The notes beneath the pieces were generated by a model that saw nothing but the letters and a program-made list of their open reading frames with translations, ran no database searches and had not been told where the DNA came from. DNA of 64,000 nt, taken from assembly GCA_002840275.1 (NCBI GenBank), contig PHAB01000003.1, positions 1 to 64,000 of the forward strand, in the 5' to 3' direction. Shown one piece after another: positions 42,475 through 51,305 of this stretch; the first letter of the stretch is position 1, and each line of letters starts with the position of its first letter. The position numbers and the translations under genes were made by a program. The stretch is from Firmicutes bacterium HGW-Firmicutes-14 (GTDB lineage: Bacteria > Bacillota > Thermincolia > Thermincolales > UBA2595).

Positions 42475-42741
42475 ATGTTCTACCTTAAAAAAGAAATAGG
42501 CAATGTACCCATTTATGGGGATGAAATCTTTACCACGTGCTTAGATTGCGGAAAAGAAGTACAATTTGACGAAATATCGTTAGCAGAAATAATTGGTGAT
42601 GGAACAGATTTTGATTTTGCCGGAACCAGTGTTATCTGTGAAGAATGTACGAAAAAAAGAAATTCTCAGAAAAGGACGGGTAAGTTAGTTCTTAGGAGGC
42701 ACAAGAAAATAATTTGTATCCCATTATGGGAACTAAAATAA
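42475..42741 (+). CDS. zinc-ribbon phage protein
   Basis: 88 residues from ATG 42475 (GAGAGGG upstream): MFYLKKEIGNVPIYGDEIFT, then TCLDCGKEVQFD and VICEECTKKR, two CxxC knuckles. Similar proteins occur in Firmicute prophages with no known function. The longer frame from 42421 lacks a ribosome site. Confidence 0.6.
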   Translation: MFYLKKEIGNVPIYGDEIFTTCLDCGKEVQFDEISLAEIIGDGTDFDFAGTSVICEECTKKRNSQKRTGKLVLRRHKKIICIPLWELK

Positions 42742-42990
42742 TTTGTTTCTCATAATGGGAAGCGAACGTATTAAAGGCGGTTCAAGTAAGCTAAGTTTCC
42801 GGTGCCGGAAACCCCGTAGAAATTGGTAATACGGACACGGAAACTTCTGATTGTCGATAAGGGGTCCACAAGGGCGTATGGACTTAGTTCTATGCGGTGG
42901 AATTGACCACAGGCCCCTTTAAAAAGTGCAGGGGTTGTACTTTTGGTTGGAAAACACGAACAAAGTTCCCACCATGGGAAACAATGGGAA
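42719..42990. promoter_or_regulatory. repeated TGGGAA operator-like sites
   Basis: CCCATTATGGGAA (42720), CATAATGGGAA (42751), TTCCCACCATGGGAA (42966) and ACAATGGGAA (42981) repeat one half-site TGGGAA, twice as a dyad. They flank the structured RNA candidate and stop just before the TopVIA-like gene, so they may control both. Confidence 0.5.
42770..42944 (+). ncRNA. candidate structured RNA with its own terminator
   Basis: No reading frame, but strong helices: GTTTCCGG/CCGGAAAC (42795-42812), CCGTA/TACGG (42815-42835), AAGGGG/CCCCTT (42859 to 42919) closing a branch that holds GTCCA/TGGAC and GTGG/CCAC. It ends in a terminator hairpin AAAAGTGCA/TGTACTTTT (42922-42944). I cannot match it to any known RNA family. 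Confidence 0.55.
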
Positions 42991-43012
42991 ACAAATTCAA
43001 AAGGAGGTATAT

Positions 43013-43918
43013 ATGGCCCGAAGAGTTTTTACCTGGACTAATCACCAGGTTGACAAGTTAAACAAGGTTCAGGAAGTGCTTGCAGAATTAGAAGATTATA
43101 AACCGCTCACATTGCGGCAGGTATATTACCAATTAGTGGGCAGGGGTTACATAGAAAACAAGGTTAGTCAATACGGTATGTTGTCAAATTTATTGAAGTG
43201 GGCAAGGATACACGGGCATATTGCCTGGGAGGATGTTGAAGACAGGGTAAGAGCTTTTCATAATGCAAGAGGGTTTGAGAATAAAGAATCGTTTATCAAG
43301 CAGGAAATAAAGAATTTCTTATACGGTTATCGTCGGCATTTGCTACAGACACAAGAAAAATATATCGAGGTCTGGATCGAGAAAGACGCACTAAGTTCTA
43401 TTTTCAGAAGAATCGCTATGCCGTATTGTATACCAACAGTTGTATGCCGTGGCTTTAGCTCGGTCAGTTTCCTGAATGAATTCAGAACACGCCTATATTA
43501 TAACCGGTACAAAAAGCCTGTGATGCTCTATTTCGGAGATTTTGACCCTTCCGGAGTCGAAATGCTGCGCGCAATGAAAACAACTTTAGAAAAAGAACTA
43601 GGAGTTAAGGGTATTGAATTTAAGCGAGTGGCTTTGCAAAAAGAGGATATTTTTAAATACCAGTTACCTCATAATCCCGATGCACTGAAAAAAACTGATA
43701 CGAGAGCACGTAAACACCTTGAAGCATACGGGGAATTGGCCGTTGAACTGGACGCACTAAGACCCGATGTTTTAGAGGGAAAAATTCGGAAGGCGATTGA
43801 AGCGGAACTTGATATGGACGATTTCCAACGTGAACTCCAGGAACAGAAAAAAGACCTTGAAGGCATAGAGGAATTGAAACAAAAAGTCTATTTAAGTATA
43901 GGGTTGGATTTTAAATAA
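43013..43918 (+). CDS. stand-alone Spo11/topoisomerase VI subunit A-like protein
   Basis: 301 residues. LTLRQVYYQLVGRGYI has the R-x-x-YY form of the catalytic tyrosine motif in the 5Y-CAP domain. The Toprim domain follows: VWIEKDALSSIF (Glu, as in VEKDA) and LYFGDFDPSGVEML (DxDP). That is the TopVIA order. The helical C-terminus is highly charged. AGGAGG precedes ATG 43013; the longer frame from 42926 runs into the structured RNA. No TopVIB or other ATPase partner is in the element, so it may make breaks, nick DNA or act as a Toprim nuclease. Confidence 0.72.
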   Translation: MARRVFTWTNHQVDKLNKVQEVLAELEDYKPLTLRQVYYQLVGRGYIENKVSQYGMLSNLLKWARIHGHIAWEDVEDRVRAFHNARGFENKESFIKQEIKNFLYGYRRHLLQTQEKYIEVWIEKDALSSIFRRIAMPYCIPTVVCRGFSSVSFLNEFRTRLYYNRYKKPVMLYFGDFDPSGVEMLRAMKTTLEKELGVKGIEFKRVALQKEDIFKYQLPHNPDALKKTDTRARKHLEAYGELAVELDALRPDVLEGKIRKAIEAELDMDDFQRELQEQKKDLEGIEELKQKVYLSIGLDFK

Positions 43919-43936
43919 GAAAGAAGGTGATAACTT

Positions 43937-44320
43937 ATGGCAGAGATTAACCGACTAAAGACAATACTAAATGATCTTAACTGCGAACTAAACAGTCTGG
44001 CACAGAGGCGGGCCAACCTGCGGTTTACTCCGGATTTTAACAGTCTGGCAGATTTACTTGAATCCCAGGAAAATTATGAAAGTGAAGCTGCAAACCTGGA
44101 TTCCGAAATTCAATCATTGAACAAATTAAAGCCGGTACTGGAAGAAGCAATTACCCAGGCGGAACAAGCCGAAAAAGCAGAGGCAACAGAAAAACGATTA
44201 AAAGAACTCGCCAAACAGATTAATAAAACAGTTTCACAGCTTAAGAACGCAGAGTTTGGGACCGTTGAACAAGCTAATTTACTACTTAAACTGAGTGAAT
44301 TAAACAAGGAGGTTGCATGA
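43937..44320 (+). CDS. coiled-coil protein
   Basis: 127 residues, nearly all coiled coil (LKTILNDLNCELNSLAQRRA; KRLKELAKQINKTVSQLKNA). It could be a scaffold, replication accessory or recombination mediator. AGAAGGTG precedes the ATG. Co-transcribed with the TopVIA-like gene (18-bp gap). Confidence 0.55.
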   Translation: MAEINRLKTILNDLNCELNSLAQRRANLRFTPDFNSLADLLESQENYESEAANLDSEIQSLNKLKPVLEEAITQAEQAEKAEATEKRLKELAKQINKTVSQLKNAEFGTVEQANLLLKLSELNKEVA

Positions 44321-44321
44321 T

Positions 44322-44510
44322 ATGAACGATAAAATACGCGTTGAAAAACACCATGGAAAGGCTGGTTTCTTAATTCCGGTCGAGATTATGCCCGAAAGTA
44401 TAGAACAGTCGAAGGATAACATGCCCCGCAAATTAAGTTGTACCGGCCAGGTGGTAACGGTCGGCGGTCAACGGTTTTTCATGGTGGATAAGTGGCAAAA
44501 ACTCTTTTAA
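44322..44510 (+). CDS. small beta-rich hypothetical protein
   Basis: 62 residues (MNDKIRVEKHHGKAGFLIPV; VVTVGGQRFFMVDKWQKLF). ATG 44322 overlaps the end of the coiled-coil gene's ribosome-site region, with AAGGAGG nine bases upstream. No family recognised. Confidence 0.45.
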   Translation: MNDKIRVEKHHGKAGFLIPVEIMPESIEQSKDNMPRKLSCTGQVVTVGGQRFFMVDKWQKLF

Positions 44511-44546
44511 CTGGCTGCTGAATATTGGTAAGGGTGGTGATAGCAG

Positions 44547-44945
44547 GTGACAGAGAAAACGGAAATTTTTGCCGGTCTAACAAAAGAACAAATAAAGGCC
44601 ATTGTAGCCCTTATTAATAATAGGACCATCAGGGAGGCCTCGCAGGAATCAGGAGTCAGTGAAGCAAGTTTATACCGATGGTTGAAGCAGGAAGACTTTA
44701 GGGAATCATACCGAAAAGCAAGGTCAGAACTGATAGGGCAGGCAGTGACATTGCTGCAAAAGGGATGCACGGAAGCCTATAAGACCCTGGAGGCTATCCA
44801 TAAGGACAAAGAATCTCCTGCTACTGCCAGGGTCACGGCGGCCAGAACGGTCCTTGAAACTGCATTTAAGACCTATGAGCAGGATGAGATTATCCAGCGT
44901 CTTGAACGGCTTGAAAGGTACCTGGAGAAAGACCTGAATAAGTAG
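44547..44945 (+). CDS. phBC6A51-family HTH protein, small-terminase-like
   Basis: 132 residues. HTH of the phBC6A51 type: GLTKEQIKAIVALINNRTIR, EASQESGVSEASLYRWLKQ; then EDFRESYRKARSELIGQAVT and a long C-terminal helix ending RLERLERYLEKDLNK. Proteins of this fold act as small terminase subunits or as DNA-binding helpers in Firmicute phages. No large terminase follows, so if it recognises a packaging site it must work with a helper phage enzyme. GTG start at 44547 after AGGTG. Confidence 0.7.
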   Translation: MTEKTEIFAGLTKEQIKAIVALINNRTIREASQESGVSEASLYRWLKQEDFRESYRKARSELIGQAVTLLQKGCTEAYKTLEAIHKDKESPATARVTAARTVLETAFKTYEQDEIIQRLERLERYLEKDLNK

Positions 44946-44965
44946 TGTTTGGAGGTGACCCGGTT

Positions 44966-45169
44966 GTGAGCATTGTAACCAGGCTGAGAAAACTGGAAAA
45001 AAGTTTCGATACTGACCTTGTTCCGGAAGGATTTGAACCGTTTACCCTGGAGGATTACTTTGCCGATGATTACGAGGAACGGCGGGAGCGGTACATGTCA
45101 TATCCGGCAGAGGTAAGAAAACGCCTGGAGTGTCAAGCAGGATCAAAGAAGCTTGAGGACTTCTTTTAA
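44966..45169 (+). CDS. small RLK-LE protein 1
   Basis: 67 residues, GTG 44966 after GGAGGTGA. The N-terminus VSIVTRLRKLEKSF is a short amphipathic helix shared with the next two genes and the C-terminal helix of the preceding one. An acidic middle (DYFADDYEERRERYMSYPAE) follows. No known family. Confidence 0.5.
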   Translation: MSIVTRLRKLEKSFDTDLVPEGFEPFTLEDYFADDYEERRERYMSYPAEVRKRLECQAGSKKLEDFF

Positions 45170-45184
45170 GGAGTTGATAAACTC

Positions 45185-45355
45185 TTGAACGTAGAGAGAA
45201 GGATTAAAAGACTTGAAGAACTGACTCAAAACAGGAATAAAACAGGGTGTACCTGTATAGAAGATATCCTTGCCGAATTGGACAGCGAAGAAGATATTAT
45301 CTGTTCGCCGGAATACGGAGCGGCCTTAGAAGCGGCATTGGGAGGGATTCAATGA
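45185..45355 (+). CDS. small RLK-LE protein 2
   Basis: 56 residues from TTG 45185 (AAGGAG upstream): LNVERRIKRLEELTQNRNKT, then GCTCIEDILAELDSEEDIIC and EYGAALEAALGGIQ. The same N-terminal amphipathic motif as its neighbours. The acidic tail with IEDILAELD is distinct. Its stop overlaps the next start (ATGA). Confidence 0.5.
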   Translation: MNVERRIKRLEELTQNRNKTGCTCIEDILAELDSEEDIICSPEYGAALEAALGGIQ

Positions 45356-45588
45356 AAATAGATTCAAGGTTGAAAAGGTTAGAACAGAACCTATTTGGTA
45401 AACAACGGCAAAAAGCAGGATTCAAGACTTGTTTCTGCCGGTATTATGGTGATCAGGTCAGTATATCCGGGCTGAATTTTGAGGGTCCTATCGAGGAAGC
45501 GGAAAAATTAATACGACAGGTTGAACGCGAGTCAGAAAAAGAAGTAATATTTGTGACTTTTAGCTACCCTGAAACATTGGCAAGATAG
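45352..45588 (+). CDS. small RLK-LE protein 3
   Basis: 78 residues: MKIDSRLKRLEQNLFGKQRQ, then a CFCRYYGD motif and a helix GPIEEAEKLIRQVERESE and VIFVTFSYPET. ATG 45352 overlaps the previous stop. Third consecutive protein with the R-L-K-x-L-E helix at its N-terminus. Confidence 0.5.
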   Translation: MKIDSRLKRLEQNLFGKQRQKAGFKTCFCRYYGDQVSISGLNFEGPIEEAEKLIRQVERESEKEVIFVTFSYPETLAR

Positions 45589-45604
45589 GGAAGGGGGAAC
45601 CAAT

Positions 45605-45820
45605 ATGGAAATAGCGACCGTACCTGCTCCCCCGGAAAACAGGAAATTATTAGGAATTGCTAAGGAGTTATGCGAAGTAACGATAGAGCAAAACGAAGAA
45701 CTAGTTAAAATAATTGAGCAGGTTTATGCTGGAAAAATGGACAGAACACAGTTACTTAAGTATCCGGAAATCGTGTATTACTGCCTTGTTTTAAAACAAT
45801 TAACAAAGGAGGTTTTATAG
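45605..45820 (+). CDS. small helical hypothetical protein
   Basis: 71 residues, helical (NRKLLGIAKELCEVTIEQNE; ELVKIIEQVYAGKMD). GGGAAGGGGG precedes the ATG. Directly abuts the next gene (stop at 45820, start at 45821). No family recognised. Confidence 0.45.
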   Translation: MEIATVPAPPENRKLLGIAKELCEVTIEQNEELVKIIEQVYAGKMDRTQLLKYPEIVYYCLVLKQLTKEVL

Positions 45821-46774
45821 ATGGCAGTATCTATTGACGAGATTTTGAACCGTATCAGCTCAGGATATTATGGCCCCCGTTACAAGACCGCAGCAGAACG
45901 GGTTAAGGATATCGCGGCCACACAGAATGAACAGAGAACGTCCCCGCTTAAACAAAGCCTGGAGTTAGTCGGTAAAGATTATATGGCAGTGAATCCGGAA
46001 GAACAGAGGGCTAAGAACGAAAAAGCCAATATGTTAAGGAAGAAATGGCTTGAGGAAAGCGGCGGGGATCCGTCTGGATTATCCAGGGATTTATGGGGCG
46101 CGAATCCTGACAAAGGGTTTCAGGTAGGACCGGACGAATTTGTCCTGCCCGGGGTTAATCCTGATTATGGGCTGACTTTAGGCCAGAAACGGGCCAATGC
46201 TCCTTTGACAGGTATGTTTGAAGGGAAACCCACGTTTGAGAGAACTATTCAGGAAGCAGGACTGACAGGGCGGTATGGCGGGGAACTGACTTTTCCGGCG
46301 GCAATAGAAATGGCAGGGTTAAGTGGGTATTATAATGACCCAATAACAGGACAAAGGATGCCTACCTTCGACCGTGAAATGAGCACAGCACAGTTAGCGA
46401 TACAGCGTGCCAATGCTGCCAGGGGCGGGGGAAGTGGGTATACTATGGGACAGCGAACTGACGACCTGTTTAAAATATGGGAAATATCCGGGAAGGCTCC
46501 GGCGGGACTTGAGCATTTGGGGGTTAGTGCAGGGACATCATGGGGTGGAAGTACTGGAAACAAAGATGTAACAGGAACCAAAGTCGAAACCTATTATAAA
46601 AACGAACTCCCGATGAATTTCCAAAAACGCGGCAAGGGTATAGATGATTATGCCCAATATCTCAAAATACCGCAGGTGGCGGAAAAAATAATTAACGACA
46701 TAGGGATCAATGAATATAGAAAACTATTATCTTGGGTTGATACAGAGGTTGAGGCGGCAAGAAGTTACTATTAA
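45821..46774 (+). CDS. phage-like structural or internal protein
   Basis: 317 residues. The first part is a helix-rich N-terminus (MAVSIDEILNRISSGYYGPR); the centre has repeated short segments (FERTIQEAGLTGRYGGELTF, FPAAIEMAGLSGYYNDPITG) and Gly-rich loops; the end is a compact helical segment (GIDDYAQYLKIPQVAEKI). The repeats resemble linkers of virion internal proteins. It precedes the 1,477-residue protein by 14 bases, so they are likely partners. Not assigned to a known family. Confidence 0.5.
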   Translation: MAVSIDEILNRISSGYYGPRYKTAAERVKDIAATQNEQRTSPLKQSLELVGKDYMAVNPEEQRAKNEKANMLRKKWLEESGGDPSGLSRDLWGANPDKGFQVGPDEFVLPGVNPDYGLTLGQKRANAPLTGMFEGKPTFERTIQEAGLTGRYGGELTFPAAIEMAGLSGYYNDPITGQRMPTFDREMSTAQLAIQRANAARGGGSGYTMGQRTDDLFKIWEISGKAPAGLEHLGVSAGTSWGGSTGNKDVTGTKVETYYKNELPMNFQKRGKGIDDYAQYLKIPQVAEKIINDIGINEYRKLLSWVDTEVEAARSYY

Positions 46775-46788
46775 CGGAGGTGTTGTAA

Positions 46789-49700
46789 ATGGCATGGAAA
46801 CTTACGTCACAATTACAAAACAGAGAAGAGGAACAAAGGAAAACAACACCTCGCTTCAAATTGACAAGTCAGTTGCAAGAGGAACTAGAAAAGGCTGATC
46901 TGGAACCAAAAAAGACACTGCCAATTTTAGCTGACACTTGGAGTATAGACGGGGAAGAAGTACCCAACTTTTTCCGGCATCCCATAAAAGCGGTTAAAGA
47001 AGCCTGGACAGACACACGGAAGAAGTTTAAGGCCGGAGAATTGCAAATGACCCCGGAAGAAATTCAGGAGCGTATGGTCAGGACCGGCCTTGCACCGTCT
47101 GAACCGGGGGAAACAACCGGATTTGGTAATGTGGTTCAGCGTGCGGCACAGCAGACTAAGATGCTTGATCCAAAGGAGTTTGAAGAAATACCCATGCCGA
47201 CCACAGGCAATAAAATCGCTGATATCGCGGGGAACCTGGTCGGTACTGCTATAGGGTTTGCCACGGGACCTGCCAATGTTGGCCCTGCCGGTGGACTGTT
47301 AAAGGTTGGTCATATCGGAGGGGGACCGATAGCTTCAAGGGTTGCGTTAAAGACAGCCCCTGCTCTTAAAAAGATGGCCCCGGCAATATCGAAAAAAGTT
47401 TCATTGCTGCCTAAAGTTGGTTCTAAACTGGCCCCCAAGGTGACAGGGGAATCACTGGAGAAACTTGTCCAAATAGCCGTACAAGATGCCATAATGGGCG
47501 GTACTTACGGGGTAGGCAGGGGATTGGCGAACGATGAACCATTGCCCGAGGTCGCGGAAGAAGGACTTAAAGAGGCCGCTATCTGGACAGGACTAGGGTT
47601 AGGCGGTCGGGCTGCTTTTGCCGGAGGGAAGGCACTTAAAAACAAATTGCTCCCGGGAAGGCCAAGACTTGACCCACTGGAAGCATTGAGCGAAGTCAAT
47701 AAAGAATATGCCCGGGGGAAAACTATCTCCCCCGTTGGTGAACGTGCAAACATTCCTTTAGAGCTTGAAGGTGGCATAAGGTATAAACCTTCTAAGCCTG
47801 ACTTCTACGCCGAACCGGGGGGAAGGGTACATGTTGGCAGACCAAGACTTGAACTACCCTCTGCCGAAAGACCGTTATTACCACGTCCCAGGGTTACGCC
47901 TGATTTTATTGTTGAACCTGGGGGAAGAACCCATGTAGGCGAACCCAAGCTACTACTTCCATCGGGGCCATATGAGCGTATGGTTAACCAAATTAAGCCG
48001 TTGGTTGAGAAGGAAATAGAAAGGGTCTATGCTCCTGGGTACCGGCCAAGCACTCAAATGACAGACAAAATAATTCGTGATGTTGCTATTAAAGCAGGGT
48101 ATGACTATGACAAGTTACTGGCAGAAGCACGAATCAAACCCGCTGCCCAGAAAATGCTGAAGGTTGAAGGAAGGGCTCTAAGCCCAGAGCAAAAACAATT
48201 GGTTCAGTTGGATGAAGAAATAAAATCCACTTCGGAATACCTGGGCGGGTTGAAAAAGGAAATCAAACAGACTATTGGTGAAGCAAGAAAAGAAGGTGAT
48301 CTGTATGGATATATTAAGTCTCGCGGCGGTATTAAGCCTTCTCCTTCTGTTCAGGGGGAATACAACGAATCCATTCCTTTAGGGTTAAAAAATAAAGACG
48401 GTATGCCCTTGGATGAACTTGCTTCTGAATTAGGGATGGATTCAAGGCAACTATTGGACGAACTAAGTTATAAATCCCGCATATTTGAACCCGAATCGGC
48501 TGTAATTAACAACCCTGAAATACAGGCTATAGAGGGCACTTTGGACACCTTAAAGGCAGAACGTGAAACCCTAGCAAATATAATCAACAAACCAAGGGTG
48601 TCCAGGTTAAACGAGATAACCGCCAAACACCGTCAAGAGGTATCCGGGGGATTGGATGAAGCAGCTACACCGGCCCTGGGTCAGAGCGTGAAAATAGTAG
48701 GTGACAGGGAAACGATCTATAAGCCGATAGTACCCGAGGCGGAAGCTGCAATAAAAGCAGGCCAGAAACCTGCTTCGGGATGGCTGAACAGTGTAAAAAT
48801 AAGGATATCGAGGTTAATCTCTGACGGCCAGATTGAACCGTTACTCAAAGAGCAGCCAAGGATAAGGGAGCATATCCGGTATACCAAGGAAATACCTTCT
48901 ATCGCACGCATGGAAGCTACGGAAACCCTGGAAGGTGTGCTTGGTGACGTTGGCCGGCCGGAAATGAACTTGTTCACCCGGAAGGTTGTATATGAAGATT
49001 GGCAGGAAAGCCTTCTCAGGGGTGAAAAGATTCCGTTTAACTTGTCTAAAGAACAGGTAAGTAAAGAACTGTCCAACGTTGAAAAACACATGACACCCAA
49101 ACTAAAACGGGCATATGAAAGACACCTGGAGGTTGTCAATGCACTCGCAGAGGATTTGGTTACCCGTGGCAAAATGTCCCGTGACGCGATCAGGGGGAAA
49201 TACTTTCCGCATAAAGTTTTGTTGGAATATGGTCAGTTGCTTGACGAACGGTTAGGGTTGCCTCAGAAACTTAGGACTCCGTTTAGGGGATATGTTCAAC
49301 GCCGTTTAGGGTCAAGTAAACCGGTAGCCACTGATTACATAGAAACAATGCACAATCTAATCACAAAGATTAAGATTGACAACGGTATTGATGATGCAAT
49401 TGAAAACCTGGCTAAAATAGGTGAGGATTACACCAAAAAGGCGGGAGTACCAACAGAGGTTATGGAGCGGATACGCCGGACAGGGGTGCCCGAAACCTAC
49501 AAAGGGAAGTCATACAGGGTATGGCAGCCTGACACCGGGAACTATTTCTATCCTTCGCTGACAATAACAGAAGAAGCAGTACAGAAAGCCCTTGCTGAAC
49601 AGTTACCTCTTGAAGTACAGACTATTCTAGGCGAATCCTTGGAACAAGGTCTAGTAGTAGGTAAAAAGAAACCCACGTTTGTATTACCGGCAGAGGTAGC

Positions 49701-51222
49701 GGAGAGGTTGAACAATTTCCGCAGGACCAATATTGAAACAGAGATTTCAAAGATTCTCAAGGATTATACCCGGTGGTGGAAGAAGCTGGCTGTGCTTATG
49801 CCAGGTCCTAAACATGATTGGTTTAACTTGTTTGGCGATCTTGACAGGTTCACAACGGGATTGGGCACGAAGGAACTGCCCAAGATGCTCCTGGAAGCCA
49901 GGAAAATGATAAAGACCAATGACCCACTGTTAAAAGATTTTCTCAAACAAGGTGTGTTCTCCAGCGAAGTATACATGTATAACGTAGGGAAATATAGTTC
50001 TCCTAAACTCCGTGAATTGGCGGGTCCTATTGGTAAAGCTGCCTATCTTAACCCTGTGTCGTTATATCAGCGGTGGAGGGTGTACCGTGAAGCAGCCCCC
50101 AGGATAGCAGCTCACCTGCTTAATTATGAACGTATGAAGGCAGGGAAGCCGTTAAAAAATAGGTTTGCCGTTGATGTTAAAGGGTTACTTCCGGAGGAAG
50201 CAGTCGCCAAAATCGGCCGGGAAACAATGGTTGATTATAACATGCTGTCAAAGAACACAGAGCACGCTAAAAAATTCTGGTTCCCGTTCATTACCTGGTA
50301 CACTCAGAACTTTAAAAGCTACGCTCACATGATAGCCAAGAAGCCTGTTTACGGGCTGGCAAGGGTATTTATGCCGATGGCCGCCGTGACGGTGTGGAAT
50401 AATGTAATGTTCCCTGACGTGGAAAAAAACCTGCCTGATTACTGGCGGGAGAACCCTCACCTAATAACGGGAATACAAAACAGTGAGGGTGGATACTACA
50501 TTGTTCCTATTCCGTTTGCCGGGGCTATAGCTGCCTCAATGGTGGGGTTACATACGTTACCTGATACGGTTGCCCGGTACATGACCGGAGAAATGCCACT
50601 AGGGGAAGCATTAAAGAAGCAGGGTAAAGATATTGCCAAGGGTCCGGTAGGGGCTGCATGGGATCTATTAACCCCGTTTATCCGTGGACCGCTTGAGGTT
50701 GCCAGGAACAAGGATTGGCGTGGTTATTCTATCGTACCAAGGGAGTTGCAAGGGACACCCGAAGCCCTTAAGATACAGGGTAAACACCTTTTAAAATCAC
50801 TTGTACCACCTGTCAGTAAAGGTATGCAATGGGTTGGTGAAGCGGAGAGAACTGAAAAGGGAATACCGTCTACACCGCTTCCTTTAAGACCGTTTGGAGC
50901 TAGGGCAATAGACCCTGAACAACTCAAACAGAGGCAGATACAAAACCTTATTTATGACTATGCTGGTGAAGAAATGAGAAATAAGGTCCGGTATGATTTT
51001 GAGAGGGCATACTTAAAATACCGTAAGAACAAAACTCCTGAGAACCGGGCCAAACTTGACCAGGCTGCCCAACGTCTGAGCAAGGAACAGATACAGAACA
51101 TTATAAACGAGATTGAGAACCCGCCGACTTCTGCCGACAGGCTGAAAAACGCCGCAAAGCGAGTACCCAAAGCATTAAGGCCGGAACTCAACAGAGAACT
51201 GCAAAAACTACAGAGTAAATAA
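46789..51222 (+). CDS. giant virion-internal / large polyvalent-like protein
   Basis: 1,477 residues, the largest gene of the element. N-terminus has two copies of KLTSQLQ (LTSQLQNREEEQ, KLTSQLQEELEK). Around 145-270 there are hydrophobic Gly/Ala-rich stretches (IAGNLVGTAIGFATGP) of the kind seen in ejected phage proteins. Long helical middle with repeated DFxxEPGGRxHVGxPxL motifs (340-400). The last third (about 1125-1300: HAKKFWFPFITWYTQNFKSY, YYIVPIPFAGAIAASMVGL) resembles the large-polyvalent-protein LPD38-type domain. It probably enters the cell with the DNA. No protease, kinase or RNA polymerase motif seen. Confidence 0.6.
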   Translation: MAWKLTSQLQNREEEQRKTTPRFKLTSQLQEELEKADLEPKKTLPILADTWSIDGEEVPNFFRHPIKAVKEAWTDTRKKFKAGELQMTPEEIQERMVRTGLAPSEPGETTGFGNVVQRAAQQTKMLDPKEFEEIPMPTTGNKIADIAGNLVGTAIGFATGPANVGPAGGLLKVGHIGGGPIASRVALKTAPALKKMAPAISKKVSLLPKVGSKLAPKVTGESLEKLVQIAVQDAIMGGTYGVGRGLANDEPLPEVAEEGLKEAAIWTGLGLGGRAAFAGGKALKNKLLPGRPRLDPLEALSEVNKEYARGKTISPVGERANIPLELEGGIRYKPSKPDFYAEPGGRVHVGRPRLELPSAERPLLPRPRVTPDFIVEPGGRTHVGEPKLLLPSGPYERMVNQIKPLVEKEIERVYAPGYRPSTQMTDKIIRDVAIKAGYDYDKLLAEARIKPAAQKMLKVEGRALSPEQKQLVQLDEEIKSTSEYLGGLKKEIKQTIGEARKEGDLYGYIKSRGGIKPSPSVQGEYNESIPLGLKNKDGMPLDELASELGMDSRQLLDELSYKSRIFEPESAVINNPEIQAIEGTLDTLKAERETLANIINKPRVSRLNEITAKHRQEVSGGLDEAATPALGQSVKIVGDRETIYKPIVPEAEAAIKAGQKPASGWLNSVKIRISRLISDGQIEPLLKEQPRIREHIRYTKEIPSIARMEATETLEGVLGDVGRPEMNLFTRKVVYEDWQESLLRGEKIPFNLSKEQVSKELSNVEKHMTPKLKRAYERHLEVVNALAEDLVTRGKMSRDAIRGKYFPHKVLLEYGQLLDERLGLPQKLRTPFRGYVQRRLGSSKPVATDYIETMHNLITKIKIDNGIDDAIENLAKIGEDYTKKAGVPTEVMERIRRTGVPETYKGKSYRVWQPDTGNYFYPSLTITEEAVQKALAEQLPLEVQTILGESLEQGLVVGKKKPTFVLPAEVAERLNNFRRTNIETEISKILKDYTRWWKKLAVLMPGPKHDWFNLFGDLDRFTTGLGTKELPKMLLEARKMIKTNDPLLKDFLKQGVFSSEVYMYNVGKYSSPKLRELAGPIGKAAYLNPVSLYQRWRVYREAAPRIAAHLLNYERMKAGKPLKNRFAVDVKGLLPEEAVAKIGRETMVDYNMLSKNTEHAKKFWFPFITWYTQNFKSYAHMIAKKPVYGLARVFMPMAAVTVWNNVMFPDVEKNLPDYWRENPHLITGIQNSEGGYYIVPIPFAGAIAASMVGLHTLPDTVARYMTGEMPLGEALKKQGKDIAKGPVGAAWDLLTPFIRGPLEVARNKDWRGYSIVPRELQGTPEALKIQGKHLLKSLVPPVSKGMQWVGEAERTEKGIPSTPLPLRPFGARAIDPEQLKQRQIQNLIYDYAGEEMRNKVRYDFERAYLKYRKNKTPENRAKLDQAAQRLSKEQIQNIINEIENPPTSADRLKNAAKRVPKALRPELNRELQKLQSK

Positions 51223-51226
51223 CAGC

Positions 51227-51252
51227 GACACCCTTCGGGGTGTCTTTTTTCT
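51227..51252 (+). terminator. terminator of the giant gene
   Basis: GACACCC-ttcg-GGGTGTC followed by TTTTTTCTTTTT; a textbook intrinsic terminator. Confidence 0.93.
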
Positions 51253-51305
51253 TTTTGAAGGTATTTTGCTTTTTATGTTGAATATAATGCTCTGAGGTGG
51301 TTATC

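Noticed and set aside
42926-43012. Upstream extension of the TopVIA-like gene
   Set aside because: The extra 29 codons cover the terminator of the structured RNA; ATG 43013 has a perfect AGGAGG.
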